DNA from: Planctomycetota bacterium
GTDB taxonomy: Bacteria; Planctomycetota; Brocadiia; JAADGH01
Assembly: GCA_013152475.1 (NCBI GenBank)
Contig: JAADGH010000109.1
Span: forward strand, 8,247-72,246
Direction: 5' to 3'
Length of the DNA: 64,000 nt
The translations under genes and the position numbers were made by a program. The stretch's first letter is position 1. Every line of letters begins with the position of its first letter. The notes beneath the pieces are model-generated. The model had not been told where the DNA came from, ran no database searches, and was given only the letters and a program-made list of their open reading frames with translations. Shown piece after piece: positions 6,654 to 16,624 of the stretch.

Positions 6654-8789
6654 ATGACCATGAAAAAATACTTCGTTGCCCTCATCTTGTTTGCGCCGCT
6701 ACATGCCTCGGCCCAGAAGGTCCGCTGGTGGAACAAGCAGTGGACGTGCCGGCGCAAGGTGGAAGTCCAGGCCCCCAAGTCGAAGTACGAAGGGGAGGAG
6801 GTGGGATATGTGGAGTTCCGCACGGGTGGGTACATGCAGGTCGACGGGAGAGATCTGCGTGTTGTCGCCGGTAGGGATGTCATGCCGCACAAGGCCATCC
6901 AGATCGGGCCGGGCGATTTCGCAAAAGTGGCCTTCCGACTCACCGAGGGCGTGAAGACCTACTACGTCTATTACGGCAACGACAAAGCGAAGCCGCCGGC
7001 GGACAATTGGGAACCCAAGCGCGGACTCCTCCTTGAGGTACGTCAGTATCGTGGCCCGGGATTTCAGACGTGGGCCCAGATGCAGCAGTCACTGGAGCGA
7101 GCGAAGTCTCTCGTCATGGGACGCATGTTTGTGCCCAATGTATTTCTGGGCTACAATCCCTTCGGCGAGACCAAGAACTGTCTATCCATCTATACCGGCT
7201 GGCTGGCCATTCCGTCCCAGGGCGACTACATCTTCGCCACAACATCGGACGACGCATCGTTTCTGTTCGTGGATGACAAGCTCGTCGCATCGTGGCCGGG
7301 CACGCACCGCGCCGTCCCCTATGCCGCGCGATTCGAGGTGGTGCGCGCCATGAAGCCCGGTCTGCACAAGTTCGCCTATTACCACGCCCAGGCCATCGAC
7401 CGAGCGGCCGCCGTGGCGGCGTGGATCCCGCCCTGGAAGATCAAAAAACCGCCGCCGCCCGATGGCCGCCGCAATCGCGCCGCGCGGATGCAGTGGATGA
7501 AGCGGAACAAATTCGAGGTGATCCCGGCAAGCGCGTTTCCGCCCGTGGCCAAGGGCGTGCTCAAAGACTACGCCATACGGGGGTCGAAGCTGGCGCCGGA
7601 CTTCGCCGCTGAGAATGTGGGCGAGGTCATGGTCGGGGGGGACTATATCCAGCGGCTCAAGTTCACCGACACATCGCCCCGCGTGCGCGGCTACGCCGTT
7701 GTCACACAGCGCTGGGACTTTGGCGACGGCAACACGATGACGGGCAGCCCCGTGGAGCACGTCTACCTGCGGGACGGCGACTACAAGGTGACGCTCACAC
7801 TCGCCACGGCGGCGCACCATTTCTCCGTGACGCAAACGGTGCACGTCACTCGAAACTGGGAGCGGCAGATTCGGCCGTCGCCGGACAAGGCGAAGGGCTA
7901 TCTGCCGATCCTCTCGAAGTATGACTTCGAGAACATGCCACCGGAGTACGTAGTGATCGCGGCGCGATACTTTGATGAGCTGGGACAGCAGGAGACGGTC
8001 GTTCGTCTGTGCCGGGCCGCTCTGTCAAAGGCCAACGCCATACCGATCGACAGGCAATACGAGATGGCGCTGCTTCTCAAGGATGTGGCCAAGGACGCCG
8101 AGACGGCGCGGATGGCCATTCAAGCCTTCCATACGATCGAGGCCAAGAGCCGTGACATGCGCCGGCAAGCGGCGGCGGCCCTCGCTGCGGGCGAGATGGG
8201 TCTGAACGTCCTCCACCGCCCCGACTTGGCGGAAAAAGAGTTCAGCCGGGTTGCCACGAAGTATGCGTCGGCGGACCGCGATACGCTGCGCCATGCCCTC
8301 GTCGGCCTGGGTGACGTCTATCGCGAGAAGGGGAATTACGAAAAAGCGAAAGAATGTTACGGCAAGGCGTCGGAGATTCGAACCGGCAGAGAGGAGTTTC
8401 GCAAGATGGCGGTCCAGATCGGCGCGTACTCCCGCGCCGTGGACAATTATCTCCGCGACGGAAAACTCGACGACGCGGAGAATTTTCTCGACGCATGGGA
8501 ATGGGAATTCCCCGCCGAACGCCTGCGCGGTTACTCCTCGCTGCTGCGAGGAAAGCTCCTGGCGGCGCAGGGGGACCCGCGAGGCGCAGCGCGCGCGCTT
8601 GAAGGGCTGGCCCTTGTGAATCCCCGGTCCCCCTATGCGGCAGAATGCCTCATGCTTGCGGCGAAGTGTTACCTGAAGACCGGGGACCGGAAAAAGGCTG
8701 CCGCGGTCCTGCGCCAGGTTGTCGCGGAGTACAAGGACAGTCCGCTGAATCCCGACGCGGTGAAAAAGCTGAAAGGGTTGAAAGAATAG
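6654..8789 (+). CDS. Exported PA14/PKD/TPR-repeat protein
   Basis: I start it at the ATG at 6654 (or 6660), where a signal peptide 'MKKYFVALILFAPLHASA' begins; the earlier ORF-track start overlaps the promoter. After cleavage comes a DUF2341-like strand region ('WWNKQWTCRRKVEV'), then a PA14-like sugar-binding module with 'YIFATTSDDASFLFVDDK', a PKD domain with the diagnostic 'WDFGDGNTMTG', and several TPR motifs in the C-terminal third, for example 'GDVYREKGNYEKAKECYGKA'. The mixture suggests an envelope or periplasmic protein that binds glycan and assembles with partners through TPRs. The exact job is unknown. It converges tightly (9 bp) with the zf-TFIIB gene. Confidence 0.8.
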   Translation: MTMKKYFVALILFAPLHASAQKVRWWNKQWTCRRKVEVQAPKSKYEGEEVGYVEFRTGGYMQVDGRDLRVVAGRDVMPHKAIQIGPGDFAKVAFRLTEGVKTYYVYYGNDKAKPPADNWEPKRGLLLEVRQYRGPGFQTWAQMQQSLERAKSLVMGRMFVPNVFLGYNPFGETKNCLSIYTGWLAIPSQGDYIFATTSDDASFLFVDDKLVASWPGTHRAVPYAARFEVVRAMKPGLHKFAYYHAQAIDRAAAVAAWIPPWKIKKPPPPDGRRNRAARMQWMKRNKFEVIPASAFPPVAKGVLKDYAIRGSKLAPDFAAENVGEVMVGGDYIQRLKFTDTSPRVRGYAVVTQRWDFGDGNTMTGSPVEHVYLRDGDYKVTLTLATAAHHFSVTQTVHVTRNWERQIRPSPDKAKGYLPILSKYDFENMPPEYVVIAARYFDELGQQETVVRLCRAALSKANAIPIDRQYEMALLLKDVAKDAETARMAIQAFHTIEAKSRDMRRQAAAALAAGEMGLNVLHRPDLAEKEFSRVATKYASADRDTLRHALVGLGDVYREKGNYEKAKECYGKASEIRTGREEFRKMAVQIGAYSRAVDNYLRDGKLDDAENFLDAWEWEFPAERLRGYSSLLRGKLLAAQGDPRGAARALEGLALVNPRSPYAAECLMLAAKCYLKTGDRKKAAAVLRQVVAEYKDSPLNPDAVKKLKGLKE

Positions 8790-8798
8790 GGGCGGACG

Positions 8799-9335
8799 CT
8801 ACTCGTCCAGACGCACAATGCCCCGGACCAAACCATTGACCAAGCGGCCCACCAGCGGAAACTTGGCGCGGTCCATCCGTTTGTACGATTCTTCTCGCTT
8901 CACCTGAACGTCGCGGTTAATCTCGGCGAGTTGGGGTGCGATCTTGGCGCGGTTTTCGTCTCGCTTCTTCTCCCACTCTTCCACCACAATCTGGATTTTT
9001 TCGAGCTCGCTCGCGTCCAGCCAGATGCCACCGTCGCTGGGACACTTATCGATGATAATGCCGGAAGTGTAGGCATAGTTGGACCGGCGGCACTTGGCCC
9101 CGCACTTCGGGCAGGGATACCCCTCACCCATGTCCTCTTTCTTCACCGGCACCGGTACGCGCGCGCCGGGGACCGCTTCGATCTCTTCCTGGGCAAAGAC
9201 CTTCTCGCGGCGCTCGACGATCTGATCGAGCTCACCCTCGTCGAGCCAGACGCCGCCACATCCCGCGCAGATGTCGATCGTAACACCCTCGTATTGATCG
9301 AGTTGCAACTCTTGGCCACAGTTTGGGCAGTTCAT
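8799..9335 (-). CDS. Two-module zf-TFIIB zinc-ribbon protein
   Basis: The real start is the ATG at 9335; the longer ORF-track frame runs antisense through the deacetylase gene. The 178-residue protein has two zf-TFIIB modules, 'CPNCGQEL...ICAGCGGVWLDEGEL' and 'CPKCGAK...KCPSDGGIWLDASEL', each with paired cysteines and the family's WLD motif. The second pair is altered to C-P-S-D, so its metal site may be incomplete. A charged helical tail follows. Such proteins are small cytosolic zinc proteins of unknown role. It is the last gene of the lipoprotein-serS-deacetylase group, 23 bp after the deacetylase stop. Confidence 0.85.
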   Translation of the reverse strand: MNCPNCGQELQLDQYEGVTIDICAGCGGVWLDEGELDQIVERREKVFAQEEIEAVPGARVPVPVKKEDMGEGYPCPKCGAKCRRSNYAYTSGIIIDKCPSDGGIWLDASELEKIQIVVEEWEKKRDENRAKIAPQLAEINRDVQVKREESYKRMDRAKFPLVGRLVNGLVRGIVRLDE

Positions 9336-9358
9336 CTCTTCCCTCCGAATTGAGTGCG

Positions 9359-10288
9359 CTAAGAACCAAGCGAAGTGATGTGCGCCGCCACGCACTTGGG
9401 CAGGTCGCCCAGCCCGTATCCCCCCTCCAGTGTGGCAACGATTTTCCCACCGCATGTCCCCTCGGCGACTTGTTTCACGATCCGTGTAAGCGCGCCGAAG
9501 TCTTCGTCTTCCAGGCTCAGCCCGGCAATCGGGTCGTTCACATGGGCGTCGAATCCGGCGGAGATGAGGACAAACTCCGGTCCAAACTCCTTCACCGGAC
9601 CGTTCAGCACATCCTCGAAAATGGAGACATACTCCGCCCGGCTTATGCCGTATGGCACGGGTTTGTTGATTGTCGCGCCTTTTCCCTCGCCCTCTCCGGT
9701 CTCCGTCGCCGCGCCGGTCCCGGGATAGAAGGGGTAGCGATGGATCGAGAAAAAGAGCACCGCCGGATCGCGATAGAAGGCATCCTGCGTGCCGTTCCCA
9801 TGGTGCACATCCCAATCGACGATCGCAATCTTCTTTAAGTTATACTTTTGTTTCAGGTAGTGCGCCGCGATGGCCACGTTGTTGAACAGGCAGAAGCCCA
9901 TCCCCTGCGCAGGCAGGGCATGATGCCCCGGTGGCCGGACAAGGCAGACCGCCGACTCAACCTTGCCGCCCATCACCGCATCGACCGCGTCCAACAATGC
10001 GCCCGCCGCGTGAACCGCCGCGTCGTACGACCGGGGCGAGACCACGGTGTCCGGGTCGAGCATCCCGCCGCCGCCCGCGGCCACCTTCCGGCAGTGGGCG
10101 ATGTAGCGCGCCTCGTGATTTGCGCCGATCTCCTGCTCGGTCGCCGCGCGGGGACCGGTGCGGACGTTCTCCCAGAGTCCCTGCTTCTTGAGGTGTTCCC
10201 GGATGCTCACCAGCCGCTCGGCGTTTTCCGGGTGGTGTCCCGTGTCGTGTTCCAGAAAAATGTCGTCATAGAAGAGAATCGGTTTCAT
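9359..10288 (-). CDS. Histone deacetylase/AcuC-like zinc amidohydrolase
   Basis: The start is the ATG at 10288 ('MKPILFYDDIFLEHDTG'), since upstream codons overlap serS out of frame. The 309-residue arginase-fold protein carries the HDAC-family active site: 'RPPGHHA' (H122, H123), the zinc ligands in 'DWDVHHGNGT' (D160, H162) and a later 'GFDAHVNDP'. Bacterial members deacetylate acetyl-lysine proteins, acetylpolyamines or small amides. The close match to the canonical catalytic motifs argues for an active enzyme. It begins 8 bp after the serS stop, so it is almost certainly co-transcribed with serS. Confidence 0.9.
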   Translation of the reverse strand: MKPILFYDDIFLEHDTGHHPENAERLVSIREHLKKQGLWENVRTGPRAATEQEIGANHEARYIAHCRKVAAGGGGMLDPDTVVSPRSYDAAVHAAGALLDAVDAVMGGKVESAVCLVRPPGHHALPAQGMGFCLFNNVAIAAHYLKQKYNLKKIAIVDWDVHHGNGTQDAFYRDPAVLFFSIHRYPFYPGTGAATETGEGEGKGATINKPVPYGISRAEYVSIFEDVLNGPVKEFGPEFVLISAGFDAHVNDPIAGLSLEDEDFGALTRIVKQVAEGTCGGKIVATLEGGYGLGDLPKCVAAHITSLGS

Positions 10289-10296
10289 GCGAGCGG

Positions 10297-11568
10297 CTAC
10301 CCGGCGATGATTTTCTTCCCACGCATATACGGCTGAAGGACCTCGGGCACGTCGATGGTCCCGTCTTCCCGCTGATACATTTCGACAAGCACGAGAACGA
10401 GCCGGGCGAGGGCGACGCCGGATCCGTTCAGCGTGTGGACGAACTGGACCTTTCCGTTTTCGTCGCGAAAGCGAATGTTCGCGCGACGCGCCTGGAAGTC
10501 GGTGAAGTTGCTGCACGAGGACACCTCCAGCCAGCGCTGGATTCCCGGGGCCCAGATCTCGATGTCATAACACTTTGCCGCGGCGAAGCTTAGCTCGCCC
10601 GTGCAAAGCTGCAGGATTCGGTATTCGATCCCCAGTCTCTGGAGCACATCTTCGGCATTTTGCAGAAGGGTCTCCAGCTCGACGTAGGATGTCTCCGGCC
10701 GGACGAACTTGACCATCTCCACCTTGTCGAACTGGTGGACGCGCATCAGCCCGCGCGTGTCGCGGCCGTACGCGCCGGCCTCGCGACGGAAGCAAGCGGT
10801 ATAAGCCGTGTAGTAGATCGGCAGGTCCTCGTGGGACAGAATTTCGTCGCGGTGAATATTTGTGACGGGTACCTCTGCGGTGGGGATCAGGAAGAAGTCA
10901 TCCACATCGCACCGGTACATGTCCTCTTCCAGCTTCGGCAGCTGGCCGGTGCCCGTGATGGCATCGCGGTTGGTGAGGAACGGCGGGAAGACTTCCGTGT
11001 ATCCGTGCTCCTCGATGTGGAGGTCGAGCATGAAGTTGTAAAGCGCTCGTTCCAGCAGCGCGCCGTCGCCTTTGTACAGGCAGAAGCCCGATCCGGCGAT
11101 CTTCGCCGCCGCCTCGAAATCAAGGATGCCCAACTGCGGACCAAGGTCCCAGTGGGCCTGCGGCGTGAAGGTGAATTCCTTTCGCTCGCCCCAGTGTTTC
11201 ACTTCCACGTTGTCGTTCTCATCCTTGCCGACGGGTGTGCCCTCGGCGGGAATATTCGGCACGAGAAGCTGCAAGTCGCGGATCATCGGTTCCAGATCAC
11301 GGAGCTTCTCCTCCAGCTCCTTGATCTGCCCTCCGACGCCGCGCATCTCCTCGATAAGCGCGCCGGCGTCCTGCTTCTTTTTCTTCAGCTCATTGATCTG
11401 TTTCGAGACCTCGTTGCGGCGGGCGCGGAGCTTCTCGACCTTCGGGATGATCCCTCGTCGCTCTTCGTCCAACTTGAGGAGGGCGTCAACATCCGCAAAG
11501 TCGGCCTTCTCCTCCATGGCCTTGCGCACCTTGTCGGTTTCGTCTCGAATGATGCTGATATCGAGCAT
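10297..11568 (-). CDS. serS: Seryl-tRNA synthetase
   Basis: This 423-residue class II synthetase charges tRNA-Ser with serine. The start '[15 protein letters not shown]' at 11568 follows a GGAAAGGAAC ribosome site; ten extra codons in the ORF track lack support. Residues 1-110 form the long coiled-coil arm that grips the variable loop of tRNA-Ser. The catalytic domain shows motif 2 ('[21 protein letters not shown]') and motif 3 ('[15 protein letters not shown]'). It is flanked upstream by a small lipoprotein gene and downstream by the deacetylase, an unusual neighbourhood for serS. Confidence 0.97.
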   Translation of the reverse strand: MLDISIIRDETDKVRKAMEEKADFADVDALLKLDEERRGIIPKVEKLRARRNEVSKQINELKKKKQDAGALIEEMRGVGGQIKELEEKLRDLEPMIRDLQLLVPNIPAEGTPVGKDENDNVEVKHWGERKEFTFTPQAHWDLGPQLGILDFEAAAKIAGSGFCLYKGDGALLERALYNFMLDLHIEEHGYTEVFPPFLTNRDAITGTGQLPKLEEDMYRCDVDDFFLIPTAEVPVTNIHRDEILSHEDLPIYYTAYTACFRREAGAYGRDTRGLMRVHQFDKVEMVKFVRPETSYVELETLLQNAEDVLQRLGIEYRILQLCTGELSFAAAKCYDIEIWAPGIQRWLEVSSCSNFTDFQARRANIRFRDENGKVQFVHTLNGSGVALARLVLVLVEMYQREDGTIDVPEVLQPYMRGKKIIAG

Positions 11569-11640
11569 ACGTTCCTTTCCTCCCTTCGTCCCGGACATGC
11601 TCCGCCAAATGAAGGCAGGCTCGGAGCGGGGAACGAATCC

Positions 11641-11967
11641 CTACTTCTTCTTCGATGGCGCGGCCTTCGGCGCGGGCCTGGGTGTGATATCCGGCTTGTA
11701 CGGATGTCCCACACTCTCCTTGGCCTCCTGCGCCTTGATCGTCAGGCCCTTGCCCTGGAGCACGACCTGCTCGCCGTTCTCGGCAACGAACTTGATGGTG
11801 CCGAAGTCGTCGTAGGGCACCGACCCCGGCGCGGTCTTCCAGATGCCGATTTGCTGGCCATCCTGGTAGGCCTCAACCCAGTAGGCCGTCTTCGGCTTGC
11901 CGCGATATGCGCCACAGCCAGCCAGGAAAAACGCCGCCGCGCAGCACAGGATCAACACTCTCCTCAT
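11641..11967 (-). CDS. Small predicted lipoprotein
   Basis: This 108-residue protein begins with a lipoprotein signal, 'LILCCAAAFFLAGC', with a lipobox cysteine at residue 18, so it should be lipid-anchored after export. The mature part is a short beta-rich domain followed by a proline- and lysine-rich tail ending 'APKAAPSKKK'. I do not recognise a family. A GAAAGGAGCG ribosome site precedes the start. It lies 72 bp upstream of serS on the same strand and may share its transcript. Confidence 0.75.
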   Translation of the reverse strand: MRRVLILCCAAAFFLAGCGAYRGKPKTAYWVEAYQDGQQIGIWKTAPGSVPYDDFGTIKFVAENGEQVVLQGKGLTIKAQEAKESVGHPYKPDITPRPAPKAAPSKKK

Positions 11968-12143
11968 CGGTCACGCTCCTTTCGTATCACTCCCGAGTTT
12001 TCTTCGAGAAATACCGTCTCTTATTTTCCATATTCGCGATGGATTGTCAACTCTCAAGTTCCATCCGCCACCATGCTCGCGCCGACGACGAGGGCGGTGT
12101 ACTCAGGCGGGTGGAGGATCATCGCTGGGGTCATGCGACAGAC

Positions 12144-15100
12144 CTATCGCTCCAGTTTCTGGATATACTCCGCACAGCTCCGCCGCCAACGGGCGTAGTC
12201 GTTGCCATTGTACTTCTCAGAGATGGCCCGAACGAGGGCGCTCTGCTTGACTTCCAGTGGCAGGCTCAGCAACTCTTTTTTCAGGCCATCGAGGAACGCC
12301 TGGGCCTGCTGGACTGTCCCCGCATACTTCGGATTGTTTTTCCGCTGCTTGATGAGGGACTCAAGCGTGGAGAGATATCGCTCGTCGTCGATTCCCTCCC
12401 GATACCCTTCGTACAACCGCGTGGCGACAATCTCGCCCTTCACCGGAAAGGCATAGCCGAAGTCGAACCCGTCCTTGTCCGTCAGTGGGTCACCCCGGTA
12501 GGCGTTGTAGGCCCAGGGGCAGTGCGTTGTGACCGGCGTGAGCCACAGCCAGAAGCCGTTGCACAGGCGGCCCCACTCAGGCGTCACTTCTGTTCCACGC
12601 GGGTTGTAGTAGCACCAGGCCTCGTCGCCGGCCTTCTTCAGTTCTTCCGCCAGCTCGTCGAAGCTCTGGCCCGAGGCCAGACGCATGTCCATACTATGAC
12701 CATGGTAACAGCGGATGTCCACGTAGGGGTCGATGGCCTTCAGATACTCATCGACCTTCGGCGACGGCTGGTTGTGGAACGTAATATACATTCGCAGCCC
12801 CGGCACGCGCCGGACGACCTTGGTCAGTCGGATATACCGGTCGAAGCGATCCCGGCCAAAGACCTCGTCCATGTGCGTGACAACGACTTCCCCCCAGCCT
12901 TCCTTCTTGGCGAGATCGACCAGGCCCCGCAGGGCCTTCTCGCCGATTTGCTGGAACTCCTCGCTCTCCTCACTGCCGACCAGACGGGACAGGCGCTCCA
13001 GGCCGGTCCAGACGATGTAGGGCGGCTCGAAGCCGAACTCACGAAGGATGCCAATGTATTTCCGGACGTCATCGTAGTCCACTACGATCTGGTCGCCTTC
13101 CTTCCGATAGTTGATGCGCGGCCGCCACAGGGCGCGATTGGCGCCGTGGGCGCGGATGTCAGCAAGCTCCTGTCGGATGATGGCCTCGTATTCCTCATCC
13201 GACGCGCCCTGGGGGCGGACAGACCGATAGTAGAACGAGTAGTTCTTCTTCGGCTTCTGCAGAGTGATCGGCAGCACCTCGAACTCGATGGGCATATCGA
13301 CCGCCGGGGCATTGGCCGGTGCGATGTGCAGCGCCCCACGATACATCCCGGGACTCACCCCATCGGGAACCTTCACAATCACATGAACCCGCCGGAACGT
13401 ATTCGGCGCCATGTCAAAAGGCTCGGGCCGGAGCAGATACCGGCTCACGAACACGGCGTCTTCCGGGGGACGGCTGTAGTGGGTGCGGCAGAGGTAGCGC
13501 TTCACCAGACGCAGGTCGATGCTGTCGCCGCCGATGGTCGCGCCATCCGGACCACGCAGATCCGACATGCTGAGTTTCACGTTCATCAATTTCTTGGATG
13601 CGAAAACAGCCGCACCGAACGGCTCATATTCCCCACGCGCAGCAAATGCCTTGATCGGCCCACCCTCGCACGACTCCGGCGGCAGGGCCGCGGGGTCGAG
13701 ATCATCCAACGGCTGAACGGCATAGACGCGGTAGCCCCGGTCATTCGGGGGGACCGCCACGTCGAGCCGGTTGGGGTCCACCTCGCGGAGCGGGGGAAGC
13801 TTCACCCGCTCGACCGGATTTTTCAAGTTGATCTCATAGGCCGTTGGCTCATATCGAGGTGATGAAATTACAATCTGTGTCGGCCCGGCGCGCAACCCAT
13901 CGAGCTTGAACACTCCGAACGGATCGGTGCGGACCAACCCGAGTTGCGTGCTGATGGCCAGGCCCTGAACGCGGTCGCCCTGCTCGTCGAGCACGAGCCC
14001 CTGAAGCCGTACCGTGCCCTTCTCCTCCGGCGGGGTGGGCTTCTCCGCAAACTCAAGCCAGCCGAACTTGCCGGGCGAATGGAAGCTGCCCGACACGGGC
14101 GCCCAGGAGGAGACCTCCCGCAGGTGCTTCTCCTCACGGCCGATGTTGAATCGCCAACGATCCCCCTGCTTGGGTGCGGCCCCGAAAGCGTCAAAGGGGA
14201 TGGCCACCTCGACGGCCCATTCGTGTTTTTCCTGCCGCACACCAACCTGCGCCCCGGACTCCCACGTGCGGTCGCCCTTGGGATATCGTATGTCGCAGAC
14301 CGTGCCGATGGCGTTGACGGCGATATGGTAGTATGTCGATTCCTTCGGATTCGGCTTCATGAAAATCTCGATGCAGTCGTCCGACCACACCGGGCCGTCG
14401 TGCTGCGTCACCTCCGTCTTCAGTTGTTTCATGCGGGCCTCGGCGCACCGGGCGGCCACATAGAGACTCTGGTCGTCGTAGGCCACCCATGCCTTCGTTC
14501 GCTGCGTGATCTTCCCGCCGAACCTCGCGTCGTTGAGGGTCACCGTAGCCGCTCCCTTCCACACGTCATCATCCAGCTTGCCGTCGATCTTCGGGGGCGC
14601 CGCAACCTTGCCGACGCCGAGGGTCGGGACGACGATCCGCAGCGGCCCCTCGGGAACGGGAATGGCGCGAACGTCGGCCGTCGTGGAGAACTCCAGACGT
14701 TCAGCCGGATCGAACCGTTTCCGTGCAATGTTTGACACGCGCACCTCGTCAATGGCCCCCTGGAAAAATCGCCGGGCGGCCGCCACCTCACCACCGATCT
14801 CGAGTGTCCCCCGGCTCTCCGAGAGCCGTCCCGATTTCGTTTTCTCCGCTTTGCGCTCGCCGTTGATGATGAGGCACATGCTTTTTCCGTCGTACACCCC
14901 GCCGATGTGCACCCACGTGCCGGTGGGAATAGGCGCGGTAATGGATTCCCAGAGTCCATCGGCGCTCACGTAGAACACAACGTCGGTGGATTTTGCCTGG
15001 ACGTAAAGTCCGTACACCCCCGACCGATAGGCAATCCGCTGCAGGTCATTGCTGGGCTTGTCGAGCCGTACCCATGCCTCGATAGTCACCTCGGTGTCCG

Positions 15101-15380
15101 GTCCCAGTGCGGGGTGGAAGCGGACCACCGCCCCGCCGCCGTGGCAGTCGATGGCCTTGCCAAACTTGCCCTCCGCCCACTTGGTTCCTGTCAAGGAGAC
15201 ATTGAGTCCGAACTCCCCGGCATCGGCGGTCCGGTCCCCCTGCCCCTCGTCGAAGTGGAGGAGAATGGACGTGAAGGCGTCGGGCTGGTATGGCCCGGAT
15301 GGGACGCCCATCGACTGGGCCATGATGAGGGGAGTGAGAAACACGATGCAAAACAGAACCAACCACGATTGCTTGACCAT
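12144..15380 (-). CDS. Large secreted LamG / CBM9-like / DUF4091 (GH123-like) protein
   Basis: The 1078-residue protein has a signal peptide (residues 1-21), then a LamG/concanavalin domain (about 35-205, 'ILLHFDEGQGDRTADAG', 'VTIEAWVRLD'). Next come a CBM9-like module (about 255-440, starting 'KIDGKLDDDVWKGAATV' and containing 'AYDDQSLYVAARC'), a carboxypeptidase-regulatory-like strand sandwich (about 455-525), and a C-terminal DUF4091/GH123-like catalytic region with 'FYYRSVRPQG', 'VVTHMDEVFGRDRFDRY' and 'GFDFGYAFPVKGEIVATRLYEGYREGIDDERYL'. GH123 enzymes remove N-acetylgalactosamine with the substrate acetamido group as nucleophile. It starts 34 bp after the upstream Gfo/Idh/MocA stop, so one transcript is likely. 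Confidence 0.85.
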   Translation of the reverse strand: MVKQSWLVLFCIVFLTPLIMAQSMGVPSGPYQPDAFTSILLHFDEGQGDRTADAGEFGLNVSLTGTKWAEGKFGKAIDCHGGGAVVRFHPALGPDTEVTIEAWVRLDKPSNDLQRIAYRSGVYGLYVQAKSTDVVFYVSADGLWESITAPIPTGTWVHIGGVYDGKSMCLIINGERKAEKTKSGRLSESRGTLEIGGEVAAARRFFQGAIDEVRVSNIARKRFDPAERLEFSTTADVRAIPVPEGPLRIVVPTLGVGKVAAPPKIDGKLDDDVWKGAATVTLNDARFGGKITQRTKAWVAYDDQSLYVAARCAEARMKQLKTEVTQHDGPVWSDDCIEIFMKPNPKESTYYHIAVNAIGTVCDIRYPKGDRTWESGAQVGVRQEKHEWAVEVAIPFDAFGAAPKQGDRWRFNIGREEKHLREVSSWAPVSGSFHSPGKFGWLEFAEKPTPPEEKGTVRLQGLVLDEQGDRVQGLAISTQLGLVRTDPFGVFKLDGLRAGPTQIVISSPRYEPTAYEINLKNPVERVKLPPLREVDPNRLDVAVPPNDRGYRVYAVQPLDDLDPAALPPESCEGGPIKAFAARGEYEPFGAAVFASKKLMNVKLSMSDLRGPDGATIGGDSIDLRLVKRYLCRTHYSRPPEDAVFVSRYLLRPEPFDMAPNTFRRVHVIVKVPDGVSPGMYRGALHIAPANAPAVDMPIEFEVLPITLQKPKKNYSFYYRSVRPQGASDEEYEAIIRQELADIRAHGANRALWRPRINYRKEGDQIVVDYDDVRKYIGILREFGFEPPYIVWTGLERLSRLVGSEESEEFQQIGEKALRGLVDLAKKEGWGEVVVTHMDEVFGRDRFDRYIRLTKVVRRVPGLRMYITFHNQPSPKVDEYLKAIDPYVDIRCYHGHSMDMRLASGQSFDELAEELKKAGDEAWCYYNPRGTEVTPEWGRLCNGFWLWLTPVTTHCPWAYNAYRGDPLTDKDGFDFGYAFPVKGEIVATRLYEGYREGIDDERYLSTLESLIKQRKNNPKYAGTVQQAQAFLDGLKKELLSLPLEVKQSALVRAISEKYNGNDYARWRRSCAEYIQKLER

Positions 15381-15414
15381 GCCAGTCTCTCCTATGGACA
15401 GGGCGAGGGCGTCT

Positions 15415-16431
15415 CTAAAGCCTGACGGACTCTCCGGTTTCTACGGACTGCAAAATACCCAACGCAACACTCACGGACATCTTGCCATCGGCGCCCGTGA
15501 TCGGCACATCGCCGTCGGAGCGAACGGCCTCGGCGAAGAGCCGGATCTCCTCATGGAACCAGTTTTGGAAATTGTCCGCAGGGAACTCCTCCATGGAGCC
15601 ATCGGCGCGAATGAGCGTGAGTTTGCTCCGCACCCCGCCGATGATCTTGCCCATGGGGCCGATGTATTCCTCCACCCGAAGCTGCTGCTCAGGGGGGATG
15701 GCCGGCGGCATGGAGTTGCACGTGATGATTGTCCCCACATCGCCCGAGGCATACTCCACCATGCCCGATACCATGTCGGGGGCCAGCTCCTTCACGTCCT
15801 TCAACTCCTCACGAAATTCCCCAAATGTGAATCCGCGCCCCATCACGTGCACGGGGTCGCTCTCGAAGATGACACGCCACGAGTCGAAGGCATGAATGCA
15901 TCCATCCACGATCGGCCCGCCGTTGCCATGTTTGTCGTGAAAGACCGGACGGTTATTGAAGCCCGTGTTGCCCTTCAGCACCATCACCGGCCGGCCGATG
16001 GCGCCGGAGGAGATCAGCTCGCGCAGCTTGGCAGTCTGTTTGGAGAAGCGCTCCATGTGCGCGATCATGAACTTGATGCCGGTTTTCTGCGCGGCCTCAA
16101 TCATCCGGTCGCACTCGGCCAGCGTCAGGGCCATGGGCTTTTCGCAGATGACATGCTTCCCGTTCTGTGCGGCGCAGACGGTCACGTCGGGGTGCAGGCC
16201 CGCCGGCGTGCAGACCGACACGAGATCGACGTCGTCCCGCGCCAGCGCCTCTTTGTAGTCGGTGCACGCTGCCTCGAAGCCGTGCTTCTTGGCATAGACC
16301 TCCGCGACGTCGGCGTCGATGTCGCAGGCCACGGCCAGTCTGGCATAGGGCAGTTCCTTCCAGCCGGAAACATGTCGCTCGCTGATATTCCCGGTACCGA
16401 CAACGCACACACCCAACATATCTTTGGCCAT
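15415..16431 (-). CDS. Gfo/Idh/MocA family oxidoreductase
   Basis: The 338-residue protein has an N-terminal Rossmann domain with the dinucleotide loop 'VVGTGNISERHV', the family's 'CEKPMALTLAE' with the EKP lysine, and a C-terminal alpha/beta domain used for substrate binding. Enzymes of this family oxidise or reduce sugars, inositols and related polyols with NAD(P). No signal peptide is seen, so it is cytosolic. It is transcribed together with the downstream DUF4091 protein and is divergent from a second member of the same family that starts 193 bp away, which suggests two related steps on one sugar substrate. Confidence 0.92.
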   Translation of the reverse strand: MAKDMLGVCVVGTGNISERHVSGWKELPYARLAVACDIDADVAEVYAKKHGFEAACTDYKEALARDDVDLVSVCTPAGLHPDVTVCAAQNGKHVICEKPMALTLAECDRMIEAAQKTGIKFMIAHMERFSKQTAKLRELISSGAIGRPVMVLKGNTGFNNRPVFHDKHGNGGPIVDGCIHAFDSWRVIFESDPVHVMGRGFTFGEFREELKDVKELAPDMVSGMVEYASGDVGTIITCNSMPPAIPPEQQLRVEEYIGPMGKIIGGVRSKLTLIRADGSMEEFPADNFQNWFHEEIRLFAEAVRSDGDVPITGADGKMSVSVALGILQSVETGESVRL

Positions 16432-16551
16432 CTATCTCTCCTTGCTGTTTCCTGTCAAATTTCGATTCTCTTATACCACTAATTTTTCGGAATTGCCAGC
16501 CACTGCGTGTCTGCCCTATGCCACTACTTCGCCTTTCTGTCCCATGAGCTA

Positions 16552-16580
16552 TTGACTCCGTGGGGAGAAGTCTTTAGTAT
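16552..16580 (+). promoter_or_regulatory. Promoter of the second Gfo/Idh/MocA gene
   Basis: TTGACT (16552-16557), 17 bp, TAGTAT (16575-16580). It overlaps the upstream TTG used in the ORF track, so translation must begin later, at the GTG at 16625. Confidence 0.6.
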
Positions 16581-16624
16581 TGCGGTCTTACCTGGCCCAA
16601 CGAATAAGCAACGGAGGATTTGAC

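Noticed and set aside
11907-13862. 651-codon plus-strand ORF
   Set aside because: Antisense to the DUF4091 protein gene. The high-GC third positions keep it open by chance.
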